64,000 nt of DNA, from assembly GCA_964019165.1 (NCBI GenBank), contig OZ025271.1:4623570-4687569 (forward strand), given 5' to 3'. Positions 40,490 to 52,200 of the stretch are shown here, in pieces. The position numbers were made by a program, and so were the translations under genes. The notes beneath the pieces are model-generated. The model saw only the letters and a program-made list of their open reading frames with translations, did not search any database and was not told where the DNA came from. The number at the start of each line of letters is the position of its first letter. The stretch's first letter is position 1. This stretch comes from Mastigias papua. Taxonomy: Eukaryota > Cnidaria > Scyphozoa > Rhizostomeae > Mastigiidae.

Positions 40490-40866
40490 CATCAGATCTG
40501 TAGTCATTGCTCAATTGTCAGTGTGTGCACACATACGTATTTAATCCCATTACAAGCAGTGATCACTTGTGCATATACTGTTGTATGATTGAAATTCTGT
40601 ACAAGTGCGTCAGTCTCATGCCTTAAACGTCTTTAACATCTATGTTTGCACGGATGTCAGTAGTTTAGCCAATGTGTCCTACTTGTATGACGGTTAGTTT
40701 CTGTTTTTACACTACATAGAGCATTAAAGAGCTTTAAAGTACGTTGAATGTTGCAAAAACGACAACACTATGCATGGGCTACATTTGGCTATAAGTGTCT
40801 CTTAGCTCCAAAACATAATCTAAGCCTATTTCTGCACTCCAAAAAGCATTTATAATATCATATGAC
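40490..40866 (+). repeat. 377-bp monomer combining two deletions
   Basis: This is the shortest complete monomer. It has the one-base loss at TATTTAATCCC typical of the GTGTGCAC first half, plus the 4-bp loss in ATAAGTGTCTC typical of the 34005 type. Its sister X5 copies at 36292 and 38963 carry only the one-base loss. It therefore looks like a recombinant between X5 and the 4-bp-deletion type. Confidence 0.8.
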
Positions 40867-41248
40867 CATCAGATCTGTAGTCATTGCTCAATTGTCAGTG
40901 TTTGCACACATACGTATTTTAATCCCATTACAAGCAGTGATCACTTGTGCATATACTGTTGTATGATTGAAATTCTGTACAAGTGCGTCAGTCTCGTGCC
41001 TTAAACATCTTTAACATCTATGTTTGCACCGATGTCAGTAGTTTAGCCAATGTGTCCTACTTGTATGACGGTTAGTTTCTGTTTTTACACTACATAGAGC
41101 ATTAAGGAGCTTTAAAGTACGCTAAATGTTGCAAAAACGACAACACTATGCATGGGCTACATTTGGCTATAAGTACGTGTCTCTTAACTCCAAACCATAA
41201 TCTAAGCCTATTTCTGCACTCTATAAAGCATTTATAATATCATATGAC

Positions 41249-43540
41249 CATCAGATCTGTAGTCATTGCTCAATTGTCAGTGTTTGCACACATACGTATT
41301 GTAGGCCCATTACAAGCAGTGATCACTTGTGCATATACTGTTGTATGATTGAAATTCTGTACAAGTGCGTCAGTCTCGTGCCTTAAACATCTTTAACATC
41401 TATGTTTGCACCGATGTCAGTAGTTTAGCCAATGTGTCCTACTTGTATGAAGGTTAGTTTCTGTTTTTACACTACATAGAGCATTAAAGAGCTTTAAAGT
41501 ACGCTAAATGTTGCAAAAACGACAACAATATGCATGGGCTACATTTGGCTATAAGTACGTGTCTCTTAGCTCCAAAACATAATCTAAGCCTATTTCTGCA
41601 CTCTATAGAGCATTTATAATACCATATGACCATCAGATCTGTAGTCATTGCTCAATTGTCAGTGTTTGCACACATACGTATTTTAGGCCCATTACAAGCA
41701 GTGATCACTTGTGCATATACTGTTGTATGATTAAAATTCTGTACAAGTGCGTCAGTCTCGTGCCTTAAACATCTTTAACATCTATGTTTGCACCGATGTC
41801 AGTAGTTTAGCCAATGTGTCCTACTTGTATGACGGTTAGTTTCTGTTTTTACACTACATAGAGCATTAAAGAGCTTTACAGTACGGTAAATGTTGCAGAA
41901 TCGACAACACTATGCATGGGCTACATTTGGCTATAAGAACGTGTCTCTTAGCTCCGAAACATAATCTAAGCCTATTTCTGCACTCTATAAAGCCTGTATA
42001 ATATCATATGACCATCAGATCTGTAGTCATTGCTCAATTGTCAGTGTTTGCACACATACGTATTTTAGGCCCATTACAAGCAGTGATCACTTGTGCATAT
42101 AGTGTTGTATGATTGAAATTCTGTACAAGTGCGTCAGTCTCGTGCCTTAAACATCTTTAACATCTATGTTTGCACCGATGTCAGTAGTTTAGCCAATGTG
42201 TCCTACTTGTATGACGGTTAGTTTCTCTTTTTACACTACATAGAGCATTAAAGAGCTTTAAAGTACGCTAAATGTTGCAAAAACGACAACACTATGCATG
42301 GGCTACATTTGGCTATAAGTACGTGTCTCTTAACTCCAAACCATAATCTAAGCCTATTTCTGCACTCTATAAAGCATTTATAATATCATATGACCATCAG
42401 ATCTGTAGTCATTGCTCAATTGTCAGTGTTTGCACACATACGTATTGTAGGCCCATTACAAGCAGTGATCACTTGTGCATATACTGTTGTATGATTGAAA
42501 TTCTGTACAAGTGCGTCAGTCTCGTGCCTTAAACATCTTTAACATCTATGTTTGCACCGATGTCAGTAGTTTAGCCAATGTGTCCTACTTGTATGAAGGT
42601 TAGTTTCTGTTTTTACACTACATAGAGCATTAAAGAGCTTTAAAGTACGCTAAATGTTGCAAAAACGACAACAATATGCATGGGCTACATTTGGCTATAA
42701 GTACGTGTCTCTTAGCTCCAAAACATAATCTAAGCCTATTTCTGCACTCTATAGAGCATTTATAATACCATATGACCATCAGATCTGTAGTCATTGCTCA
42801 ATTGTCAGTGTTTGCACACATACGTATTTTAGGCCCATTACAAGCAGTGATCACTTGTGCATATACTGTTGTATGATTAAAATTCTGTACAAGTGCGTCA
42901 GTCTCGTGCCTTAAACATCTTTAACATCTATGTTTGCACCGATGTCAGTAGTTTAGCCAATGTGTCCTACTTGTATGACGGTTAGTTTCTGTTTTTACAC
43001 TACATAGAGCATTAAAGAGCTTTACAGTACGGTAAATGTTGCAGAATCGACAACACTATGCATGGGCTACATTTGGCTATAAGAACGTGTCTCTTAGCTC
43101 CGAAACATAATCTAAGCCTATTTCTGCACTCTATAAAGCCTGTATAATATCATATGACCATCAGATCTGTAGTCATTGCTCAATTGTCAGTGTTTGCACA
43201 CATACGTATTTTAGGCCCATTACAAGCAGTGATCACTTGTGCATATAGTGTTGTATGATTGAAATTCTGTACAAGTGCGTCAGTCTCGTGCCTTAAACAT
43301 CTTTAACATCTATGTTTGCACCGATGTCAGTAGTTTAGCCAATGTGTCCTACTTGTATGACGGTTAGTTTCTCTTTTTACACTACATAGAGCATTAAAGA
43401 GCTTTAAAGTACGCTAAATGTTGCAAAAACGACAACACTATGCATGGGCTACATTTGGCTATAAGTACGTGTCTCTTAACTCCAAACCATAATCTAAGCC
43501 TATTTCTGCACTCTATAAAGCATTTATAATATCATATGAC
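41249..43540 (+). repeat. HOR: tandem trimer, 2 x 1146 bp, no visible differences
   Basis: Monomers at 41249, 41631 and 42013 recur at 42395, 42777 and 43159. Shared marks are TATTGTAGG with ACAATATGC and CTATAGAGC; ACGGTAAATG, CAGAATCGA, ATAAGAACGTG and AGCCTGTAT; and CATATAGTGTTG with CTCTTTTTAC and TAACTCCAAACC. I found no difference between the two copies by eye. A third round starts at 43541 with TATTGTAGG but then changes type (GTGTGTCTTAG). Confidence 0.88.
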
Positions 43541-46500
43541 CATCAGATCTGTAGTCATTGCTCAATTGTCAGTGTTTGCACACATACGTATTGTAGGCCC
43601 ATTACAAGCAGTGATCACTTGTGCATATACTGTTGTATGATTGAAATTCTGTACAAGTGCGTCAGTCTCGTGCCTTAAACATCTTTAACATCTATGTTTG
43701 CACCGATGTCAGTAGTTTAGCCAATGTGTCCTACTTGTATGAAGGTTAGTTTCTGTTTTTACACTACATAGAGCATTAAAGAGCTTTAAAGTACGCTAAA
43801 TGTTGCAAAAACGACAACACTATGCATGGGCTACATTTGGCTATAAGTACGTGTGTCTTAGCTCCAAACCATAATCTAAGACTATTTCTGCACTCTATAA
43901 AGCATTTATAATACCATATGACCATCAGATCTGTAGTCATTGCTCAATTGTCAGTGTTTGCACACATACGTATTTTAGGCCCATTACAAGCAGTGATCAC
44001 TTGTGCATATACTGTTGTATGATTGAAATTCTGTACAAGTGCGTCAGTCTCGTGCCTTACACATCTTTAACATCTATGTTTGCACCGATGTCAGTAGTTT
44101 AGCCAATGTGTCCTACTTGTATGAAGGTTAGTTTCTGTTTTTACACTACATAGAGCATTAAAGAGCTTTAAAGTACGCTAAATGTTGCAAAAACGACAAC
44201 AATATGCATGGGCTACATTTGGCTATAAGTACGTGTCTCTTAGCTCCGAAACATAATCTAAGCCTATTTCTGCACTCTATAAAGCCTGTATAATATCATA
44301 TGACCATCAGATCTGTAGTCATTGCTCAATTGTCAGTGTTTGCACACATACGTATTTTAGGCCCATTACAAGCAGTGATCACTTGTGCATATAGTGTTGT
44401 ATGATTGAAATTCTGTACAAGTGCGTCAGTCTCGTGCCTTAAACATCTTTAACATCTATGTTTGCACCGATGTCAGTAGTTTAGCCAATGTGTCCTACTT
44501 GTATGACGGTTAGTTTCTCTTTTTACACTACATAGAGCATTAAAGAGCTTTAAAGTACGCTAAATGTTGCAAAAACGACAACACTATGCATGGCCTACAT
44601 TTGGCTATAAGTAAGTGTCTCTTAGCTCCAAAACATAATCTAAGCCTATTTCTGCACTCCATAAAGCATTTATAATACCATATGACCATCAGATCTGTAG
44701 TCATTGCTCAATTGTCAGTGTTTGCACACATACGTATTTTAGGCCCATTACAAGCAGTGATCACTTGTGCATATACTGTTGTATGATTGAAATTCTGTAC
44801 AAGTGCGTCAGTCTCGTGCCTTACACATCTTTAACATCTATGTTTGCACCGATGTCAGTAGTTTAGCCAATGTGTCCTACTTGTATGACGGTTAGTTTCT
44901 GTTTGTACACTACATAGAGCATTAAGGAGCTGTAAAGTACGCTAAATGTTGCAAAAACGACAACACTATGCATGGGCTACATTTGGCTATAAGTACGTGT
45001 CTCTTAGCTCCATACCATAATCTAAGCCTATTTCTGCAATCCATAAAGCATTTATAATACCATATGACCATCAGATCTGTAGTCATTGCTCAATTGTCAG
45101 TGTTTGCACACATACGTATTTTAGGCCCATTACAAGCAGTGATCACTTGTGCATATACTGTTGTATGATTGAAATTCTGTACAAGTGCGTCAGTCTCGTG
45201 CCTTAAACGTCTTTAACATCTATGTTTGCACCGATGTCAGTAGTTTAGCCAATGTGTCCTACTTGTATGACGGTTAGTTTCTGTTTTTACACTACATAGA
45301 GCATTAAAGAGCTTTAAAGTACGTTGAATGTTGCAAAAACGACAACACTCTGCATGGGCTACATTTGGCTATAAGTGTCTCTTAGCTCCAAAACATAATC
45401 TAAGCCTATTTCTGCACTCCAAAAAGCATTGATAATATCATATGACCATCAGATCTGTAGTCATTGCTCAATTGTCAGTGTTTGCACACATACGTATTTT
45501 AATCCCATTACAAGCAGTGATCACTTGTGCATATACTGTTGTATGATTGAAATTCTGTACAAGTGCGTCAGTCTCGTGCCTTAAACATCTTTGACATCTA
45601 TGTTTGCACCGATGTCAGTAGTTTAGCCAATGTGTCCTACTTGTATGAAGGTTAGTTTCTGTTTTTACACTACATAGAGCATTAAGGAGCTTTAAAGTAC
45701 GCTAAATGTTGCAAAAACGACAACACTATGCATGGGCTACATTTGGCTATAAGTACGTGTCTCTTAACTCCAAACCATAATCTAAGCCTATTTCTGCACT
45801 CTATAAAGCATTTATAATATCATATGACCATCAGATCTGTAGTCATTGCTCAATTGTCAGTGTTTGCACACATACGTATTGTAGGCCCATTACAAGCAGT
45901 GATCACTTGTGCATATACTGTTGTATGATTGAAATTCTGTACAAGTGCGTCAGTCTCGTGCCTTAAACATCTTTAACATCTATGTTTGCACCGATGTCAG
46001 TAGTTTAGCCAATGTGTCCTACTTGTATGAAGGTTAGTTTCTGTTTTTACACTACATAGAGCATTAAAGAGCTTTAAAGTACGCTAAATGTTGCAAAAAC
46101 GACAACACTATGCATGGGCTACATTTGGCTTTAAGAACGTGTGTCTTAGCTCCAAACCATAATCTAAGACTATTTCTGCACTCTATAAAGCATTTATAAT
46201 ATCATATGACCATCAGATCTGTAGTCATTGCTCAATTGTCAGTGTTTGCACACATACGTATTTTAGGCCCATTACAAGCAGTGATCACTTGTGCATATAC
46301 TGTTGTATGATTGAAATTCTGTACAAGTGCGTCAGTCTCGTGCCTTACACATCTTTAACATCTATGTTTGCACCGATGTCAGTAGTTTAGCCAATGTGTC
46401 CTACTTATATGACGGTTAGATTCTGTTTTTAAACTAGATGGAGCATTAAAGAACTGTAAAGTACGTTAAATGTTGCAAAAACGACAACACTATGCATGGG

Positions 46501-46973
46501 CTACATTTGGCTATAAGTACGTGTCTCTTAGCTCCAAACCATAATCTAAGCCTATTTCTGTACTCTATAAAGTATTTATAATATCATATGACCATCAGAT
46601 CTGTAGTCATTGCTCAATTGTCAGTGTGTGCACACATACGTATTTAATCCCATTACAAGCAGTGATCACTTGTGCATATACTGTTGTATGATTGAAATTC
46701 TGTACAAGTGCGTCAGTCTCGTGCCTTAAACGTCTTTAACATCTATGTTTGCACCGATGTCAGTAGTTTAGCCAATGTGTCCTACTTGTATGACGGTTAG
46801 TTTCTGTTTTTAAACTAGATGGAGCATTAAAGAACTGTAAAGTACGTTAAATGTTGCAAAAACGACAACACTATGCATGGGCTACATATGGCTATAAGTA
46901 CGTGTCTCTTAGCTCCAAAGCATAATCTAAGCTTATTTCTGTACTCTATAAAGCATTTATAATATCATATGAC
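43541..46973 (+). repeat. Nine mixed monomers, including a 378-bp and a 381-bp copy
   Basis: The copies are hybrids of types seen on both sides. Monomer 44305 has the CATATAGTGTTG/CTCTTTTTAC type. Monomer 45069 is 378 bp long (ATAAGTGTCTC), 45447 is X1-like (TTTTAATCCC), 45829 is X2-like (TATTGTAGG) and 46211 switches into the X3 second half (AAACTAGATGG). Monomer 46593 is 381 bp long (TATTTAATCCC). The order 45069-45447-45829 repeats the X5-X1-X2 order of 34005-35146. Nothing but satellite is present. Confidence 0.75.
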
Positions 46974-49265
46974 CATCAGATCTGTAGTCATTGCTCAATT
47001 GTCAGTGTTTGCACACATACGTATTTTCGGCCCATTACAAGCAGTGATCACTTGTGCATATACTGTTGTATGAATGACATTCTGTACAAGTGCGTCAGTC
47101 TCGTGCCTTAAACATCTTTAACATCTATGTTTGCACCGATGTCAGTAGTTTAGCCAATGTGTCCTACTTGTATGACGGTTAGTTTCTGTTTTTACACTAC
47201 ATAGAGCATTAAAGAGCTTTGACGTAGGCTAAATGTTGCAAAAACGACAACACTATGCATGGACTAAATTTGGCTATAAGTACGTGTCTCTTAACTCCAA
47301 AACATAATCTAAGCCTTATTCTGCACTCTATAAAGCATTTATAATATCATATGACCATCAGATCTGTAGTCATTGCTCAATTGTCAGTGTTTGCACACAT
47401 ACGTATTTTAGGCCCATTACAAGCAGTGATCACTTGTGCATATACTGTTGTATGATTGAAATTCTGTACAAGTGCGTCAGTCTCGTGCCTTAAACATCTT
47501 TAACATCTATGTTTGCACCGATGTCAGTATTTTAGCCAATGTGTCCTACTTGTATGACGGTTAGTTTCTCTTTTTACACTACATAGAGCATTAAAGAGCT
47601 TTAAAGTACGCTAAATGTTGCAAAAACGACAACACTATGCATGGGCTACATTTGGCTATAAGTAAGTGTCTCTTAGCTCCAAAACATAATCTAAGCCTAT
47701 TTCTGCACTCCATAAAGCATTTATAATACCATATGACCATCAGATCTGTAGTCATTGGTCAATTGTCAGTGTTTGCACACATACGTATTTTAGGCCCATT
47801 ACAAGCAGTGATCACTTGTGCATATACTGTTGTATGATTAAAATTCTGTACAAGTGCGTCAGTCTCGTGCCTTCAACATCTTTAACATCTATGTTTGCAC
47901 CGATGTCAGTAGTTTAGCCAATGTGTCCTACTTGTATGACGGTTAGTTTCTGTTTTTACACTACATAGAGCATTAAAGAGCTTTAAAGTACGCTAAATGT
48001 TGCAAAAACGACAACACTATGCATGGGCTACATTTGGCTATAAGTAAGTGTCTCTTAGCTCCAAACCATAATCTAAGCCTATTTCTGCACTCCATAAAGC
48101 ATTTATAATACCATATGACCATCAGATCTGTAGTCATTGCTCAATTGTCAGTGTTTGCACACATACGTATTTTAGGCCCATTACAAGCAGTGATCACTTG
48201 TGCATATACTGGTGTATGATTGCAATTCTGTACAAGTGCGTCAGTCTCGTGCCCTAAACATCTTTACCATCTATGGTTGCACCGATGTCAGTAGTTTAGC
48301 CAATGTGTCCTACTTGTATGACGGTTAGTTTCTGTTTTTACACTACATAGAGCATTAAAGAGCTTTGACGTAGGCTAAATGTTGCAAAAACGACAACACT
48401 ATGCATGGACTACATTTGGCTATAAGTACGTGTCTCTTAGCTCCAAACCATAATCTAAGCTTATTTCTGTACTCTATAAAGCATTTATAATATCATATGA
48501 CCATCAGATCTGTAGTCATTGCTCAATTGTCAGTGTTTGCACACATACGTATTTTCGGCCCATTACAAGCAGTGATCACTTGTGCATATACTGTTGTATG
48601 AATGACATTCTGTACAAGTGCGTCAGTCTCGTGCCTTAAACATCTTTAACATCTATGTTTGCACCGATGTCAGTAGTTTAGCCAATGTGTCCTACTTGTA
48701 TGACGGTTAGTTTCTGTTTTTACACTACATAGAGCATTAAAGAGCTTTGACGTAGGCTAAATGTTGCAAAAACGACAACACTATGCATGGACTAAATTTG
48801 GCTATAAGTACGTGTCTCTTAACTCCAAAACATAATCTAAGCCTTATTCTGCACTCTATAAAGCATTTATAATATCATATGACCATCAGATCTGTAGTCA
48901 TTGCTCAATTGTCAGTGTTTGCACACATACGTATTTTAGGCCCATTACAAGCAGTGATCACTTGTGCATATACTGTTGTATGATTGAAATTCTGTACAAG
49001 TGCGTCAGTCTCGTGCCTTAAACGTCTTTAACATCTATGTTTGCACGGATGTCAGTATTTTAGCCAATGTGTCCTACTTATATGACGGTTAGATTCTGTT
49101 TTTAAACTAGATGGAGCATTAAAGAACTGTAAAGTACGTTAAATGTTGCAAAAACGACAACACTATGCATGGGCTACATTTGGCTATAAGTACGTGTCTC
49201 TTAGCTCCAAAACATAATCTAAGCCTATTTCTGCACTCTATAAAGCATTTATAATATCATATGAC
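46974..49265 (+). repeat. Interleaved 4- and 5-monomer duplications
   Basis: Monomers 46974 and 48502 (offset 1528 bp) share TATTTTCGGCCC, TGAATGACATTC, GACGTAGGC, GGACTAAATT and CCTTATTCTG. Monomers 47356, 47738 and 48120 recur at 49266, 49648 and 50030 (offset 1910 bp), with marks AGTATTTTAG plus GTAAGTGTC, ATTGGTCAATTG plus CTTCAAC, and CTGGTGTATG plus CCCTAAAC. Monomer 48120 changes in its second half to the GACGTAGGC type, so the two duplications overlap through a hybrid. Confidence 0.8.
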
Positions 49266-52200
49266 CATCAGATCTGTAGTCATTGCTCAATTGTCAGTGT
49301 TTGCACACATACGTATTTTAGGCCCATTACAAGCAGTGATCACTTGTGCATATACTGTTGTATGATTGAAATTCTGTACAAGTGCGTCAGTCTCGTGCCT
49401 TAAACATCTTTAACATCTATGTTTGCACCGATGTCAGTATTTTAGCCAATGTGTCCTACTTGTATGACGGTTAGTTTCTCTTTTTACACTACATAGAGCA
49501 TTAAAGAGCTTTAAAGTACGCTAAATGTTGCAAAAACGACAACACTATGCATGGGCTACATTTGGCTATAAGTAAGTGTCTCTTAGCTCCAAAACATAAT
49601 CTAAGCCTATTTCTGCACTCCATAAAGCATTTATAATACCATATGACCATCAGATCTGTAGTCATTGGTCAATTGTCAGTGTTTGCACACATACGTATTT
49701 TAGGCCCATTACAAGCAGTGATCACTTGTGCATATACTGTTGTATGATTAAAATTCTGTACAAGTGCGTCAGTCTCGTGCCTTCAACATCTTTAACATCT
49801 ATGTTTGCACCGATGTCAGTAGTTTAGCCAATGTGTCCTACTTGTATGACGGTTAGTTTCTGTTTTTACACTACATAGAGCATTAAAGAGCTTTAAAGTA
49901 CGCTAAATGTTGCAAAAACGACAACACTATGCATGGGCTACATTTGGCTATAAGTAAGTGTCTCTTAGCTCCAAACCATAATCTAAGCCTATTTCTGCAC
50001 TCCATAAAGCATTTATAATACCATATGACCATCAGATCTGTAGTCATTGCTCAATTGTCAGTGTTTGCACACATACGTATTTTAGGCCCATTACAAGCAG
50101 TGATCACTTGTGCATATACTGGTGTATGATTGCAATTCTGTACAAGTGCGTCAGTCTCGTGCCCTAAACATCTTTACCATCTATGGTTGCACCGATGTCA
50201 GTAGTTTAGCCAATGTGTCCTACTTGTATGACGGTTAGTTTCTGTTTTTACACTACATAGAGCATTAAGGAGCTTTAAAGTACGCTAAATGTTGCAAACA
50301 CGACAACACTATGCATGGGCTACATTTGGCTATAAGTACGTGTCTCTTAGCTCCGAAACATAATCTAAGCCTATTTCTGCACTCTATAAAGCCTGTATAA
50401 TATCATATGACCATCAGATCTGTAGTCATTGCTCAATTGTCAGTGTTTGCAAACATACGTATTTTAGGCCCATTACAAGCAGTGATCACTTGTGCATATA
50501 CTGTTGTATGATTAAAATTCTGTACAAGTGCGTCAGTCTCGTGCCTTAAACATCTTTAACATCTATGTTTGCACCGATGTCAGTAGTTTAGCCAATGTGT
50601 CCTACTTGTATGACGGTTAGTTTCTGTTTTTACACTACATAGAGCATTAAGGAGCTTTAAAGTACGCTAAATGTTGCACAATGGACAACACTATGCATGG
50701 GCTACATTTGGCTATAAGTACGTGTCTCTTAGCTCGACAACATAATCTAAGCCTATTTCTGCACACTATCAATCGTTTATAATATCATATGACCATCAGA
50801 TCTGTAGTCATTGCTCAATTGTCAGTGTTTGCACACATACGTATTTCAGGCCCATTACAAGCAGTGATCACTTGTGCATATATTGTTGTATGATTGAAAT
50901 TCTGTACAAGTGCGTCAGTCTCGTGCCTTAACCATCTTTACGATCTATGTTTGCACCGATGTCAGTAGTTTAACCAATGTGTCCTACTTGTATGACGGTT
51001 AGTGTCTGTTTTTACACTACATAGAGCATTAAGGAGCTTTAAAGTACGCTAAATGTTGCAAAAACGACAACACTATGCATGGGCTACATTTGGCTATAAG
51101 TAAGTGTCTCTTAACTCCAAACCATAACCTAAGCCTATTTCTGCATTCTATAAAGCATTTATAATATCATATGACCATCAGATCTGTAGTCATTGCTCAA
51201 TTGTCAGTGTTTGCACACATACGTATTTTAGGCCCATTACAAGCAGTGATCACTTGTGCATATACTGGTGTATGATTGAAATTCTGTACAAGTGCGTCAG
51301 TCTCGTGCCTTAAACATCTTTACCATCGATGGTTGCACCGATGTCAGTAGTTTAACCAATGTGTCCTACTTGTATGACGGTTAGTTTCTGTTTTTACACT
51401 ACATAGAGCATTAAGGAGCTTTAAAGTACGCTAAATGTTGCACAAAGGACAACACTATGCATGGGCTACATTTGGCTATAAGTACGTGTCTCTTAGCTCC
51501 ACAACATAATCTAAGCCTATTTCTGCACACTATCAATCGTTTATAATATCATATGACCATCAGATCTGTAGTCATTGCTCAATTGTCAGTGTTTGCACAC
51601 ATACGTATTTCAGGCCCATTACAAGCAGTGATCACTTGTGCATATATTGTTGTATGATTGAAATTCTGTACAAGTGCGTCAGTCTCGTGCCTTAACCATC
51701 TTTACGATCTATGTTTGCACCGATGTCAGTAGTTTAGCCAATGTGTCCTACTTGTATGACGGTTAGTTTCTGTCTTTACACTACATAGAGCATTAAAGAG
51801 CTTTAAAGTACGCTATATGTTGCAAAAACGACAACACTATGCATGGGCTACATTTGGCTATAAGTACGTGTCTCTTAGCTCCGAAACATAATCTAAGCCT
51901 ATTTCTGCACTCTATAAAGCCTGTATAATATCATATGACCATCAGATCTGTAGTCATTGCTCAATTGTCAGTGTTTGCACACATACGTATTTTAGGCCCA
52001 TTACAAGCAGTGATCACTTGTGCATATAGTGTTGTATGATTGAAATTCTGTACAAGTGCGTCAGTCTCGTGCCTTACACATCTTTAACATCTATGTTTGC
52101 ACCGATGTCAGTAGTTTAGCCAATGTGTCCTACTTGTATGACGGTTAGTTTCTCTTTTTACACTACATAGAGCATTAAAGAGCTTTAAAGTACGCTAAAT

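Larger units (their letters stand above)
34005..41630 (+). repeat. HOR region: four recurring monomer types with internal expansions
   Basis: Four types alternate. X5 has TTGAATGTTG and CACTCCAAAAAG. X1 has TTTTAATCCC, AAGGAGC and TAACTCCAAACC. X2 has TATTGTAGG, TATGAAGG and usually GACAATTTC. X3 has AACGTC, CACGGATG, AAACTAGATGG and TCTGTACTC. The order is X5 34005, X1 34383, X2 34765, X3 35147, a hybrid at 35529, X3 35910, X5 36292, X1 36673, X2 37055, X3 37437, hybrids at 37819 and 38200, X3 38581, X5 38963, X1 39344, X2 39726, X3 40108, X5 40490, X1 40867, X2 41249. X1 copies therefore recur at 6, 7 and 4 monomers. Copies at 35529, 36292, 37819, 38200, 38963 and 40490 carry GTGTGCAC and lack one base (TATTTAATCCC). 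Confidence 0.85.
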
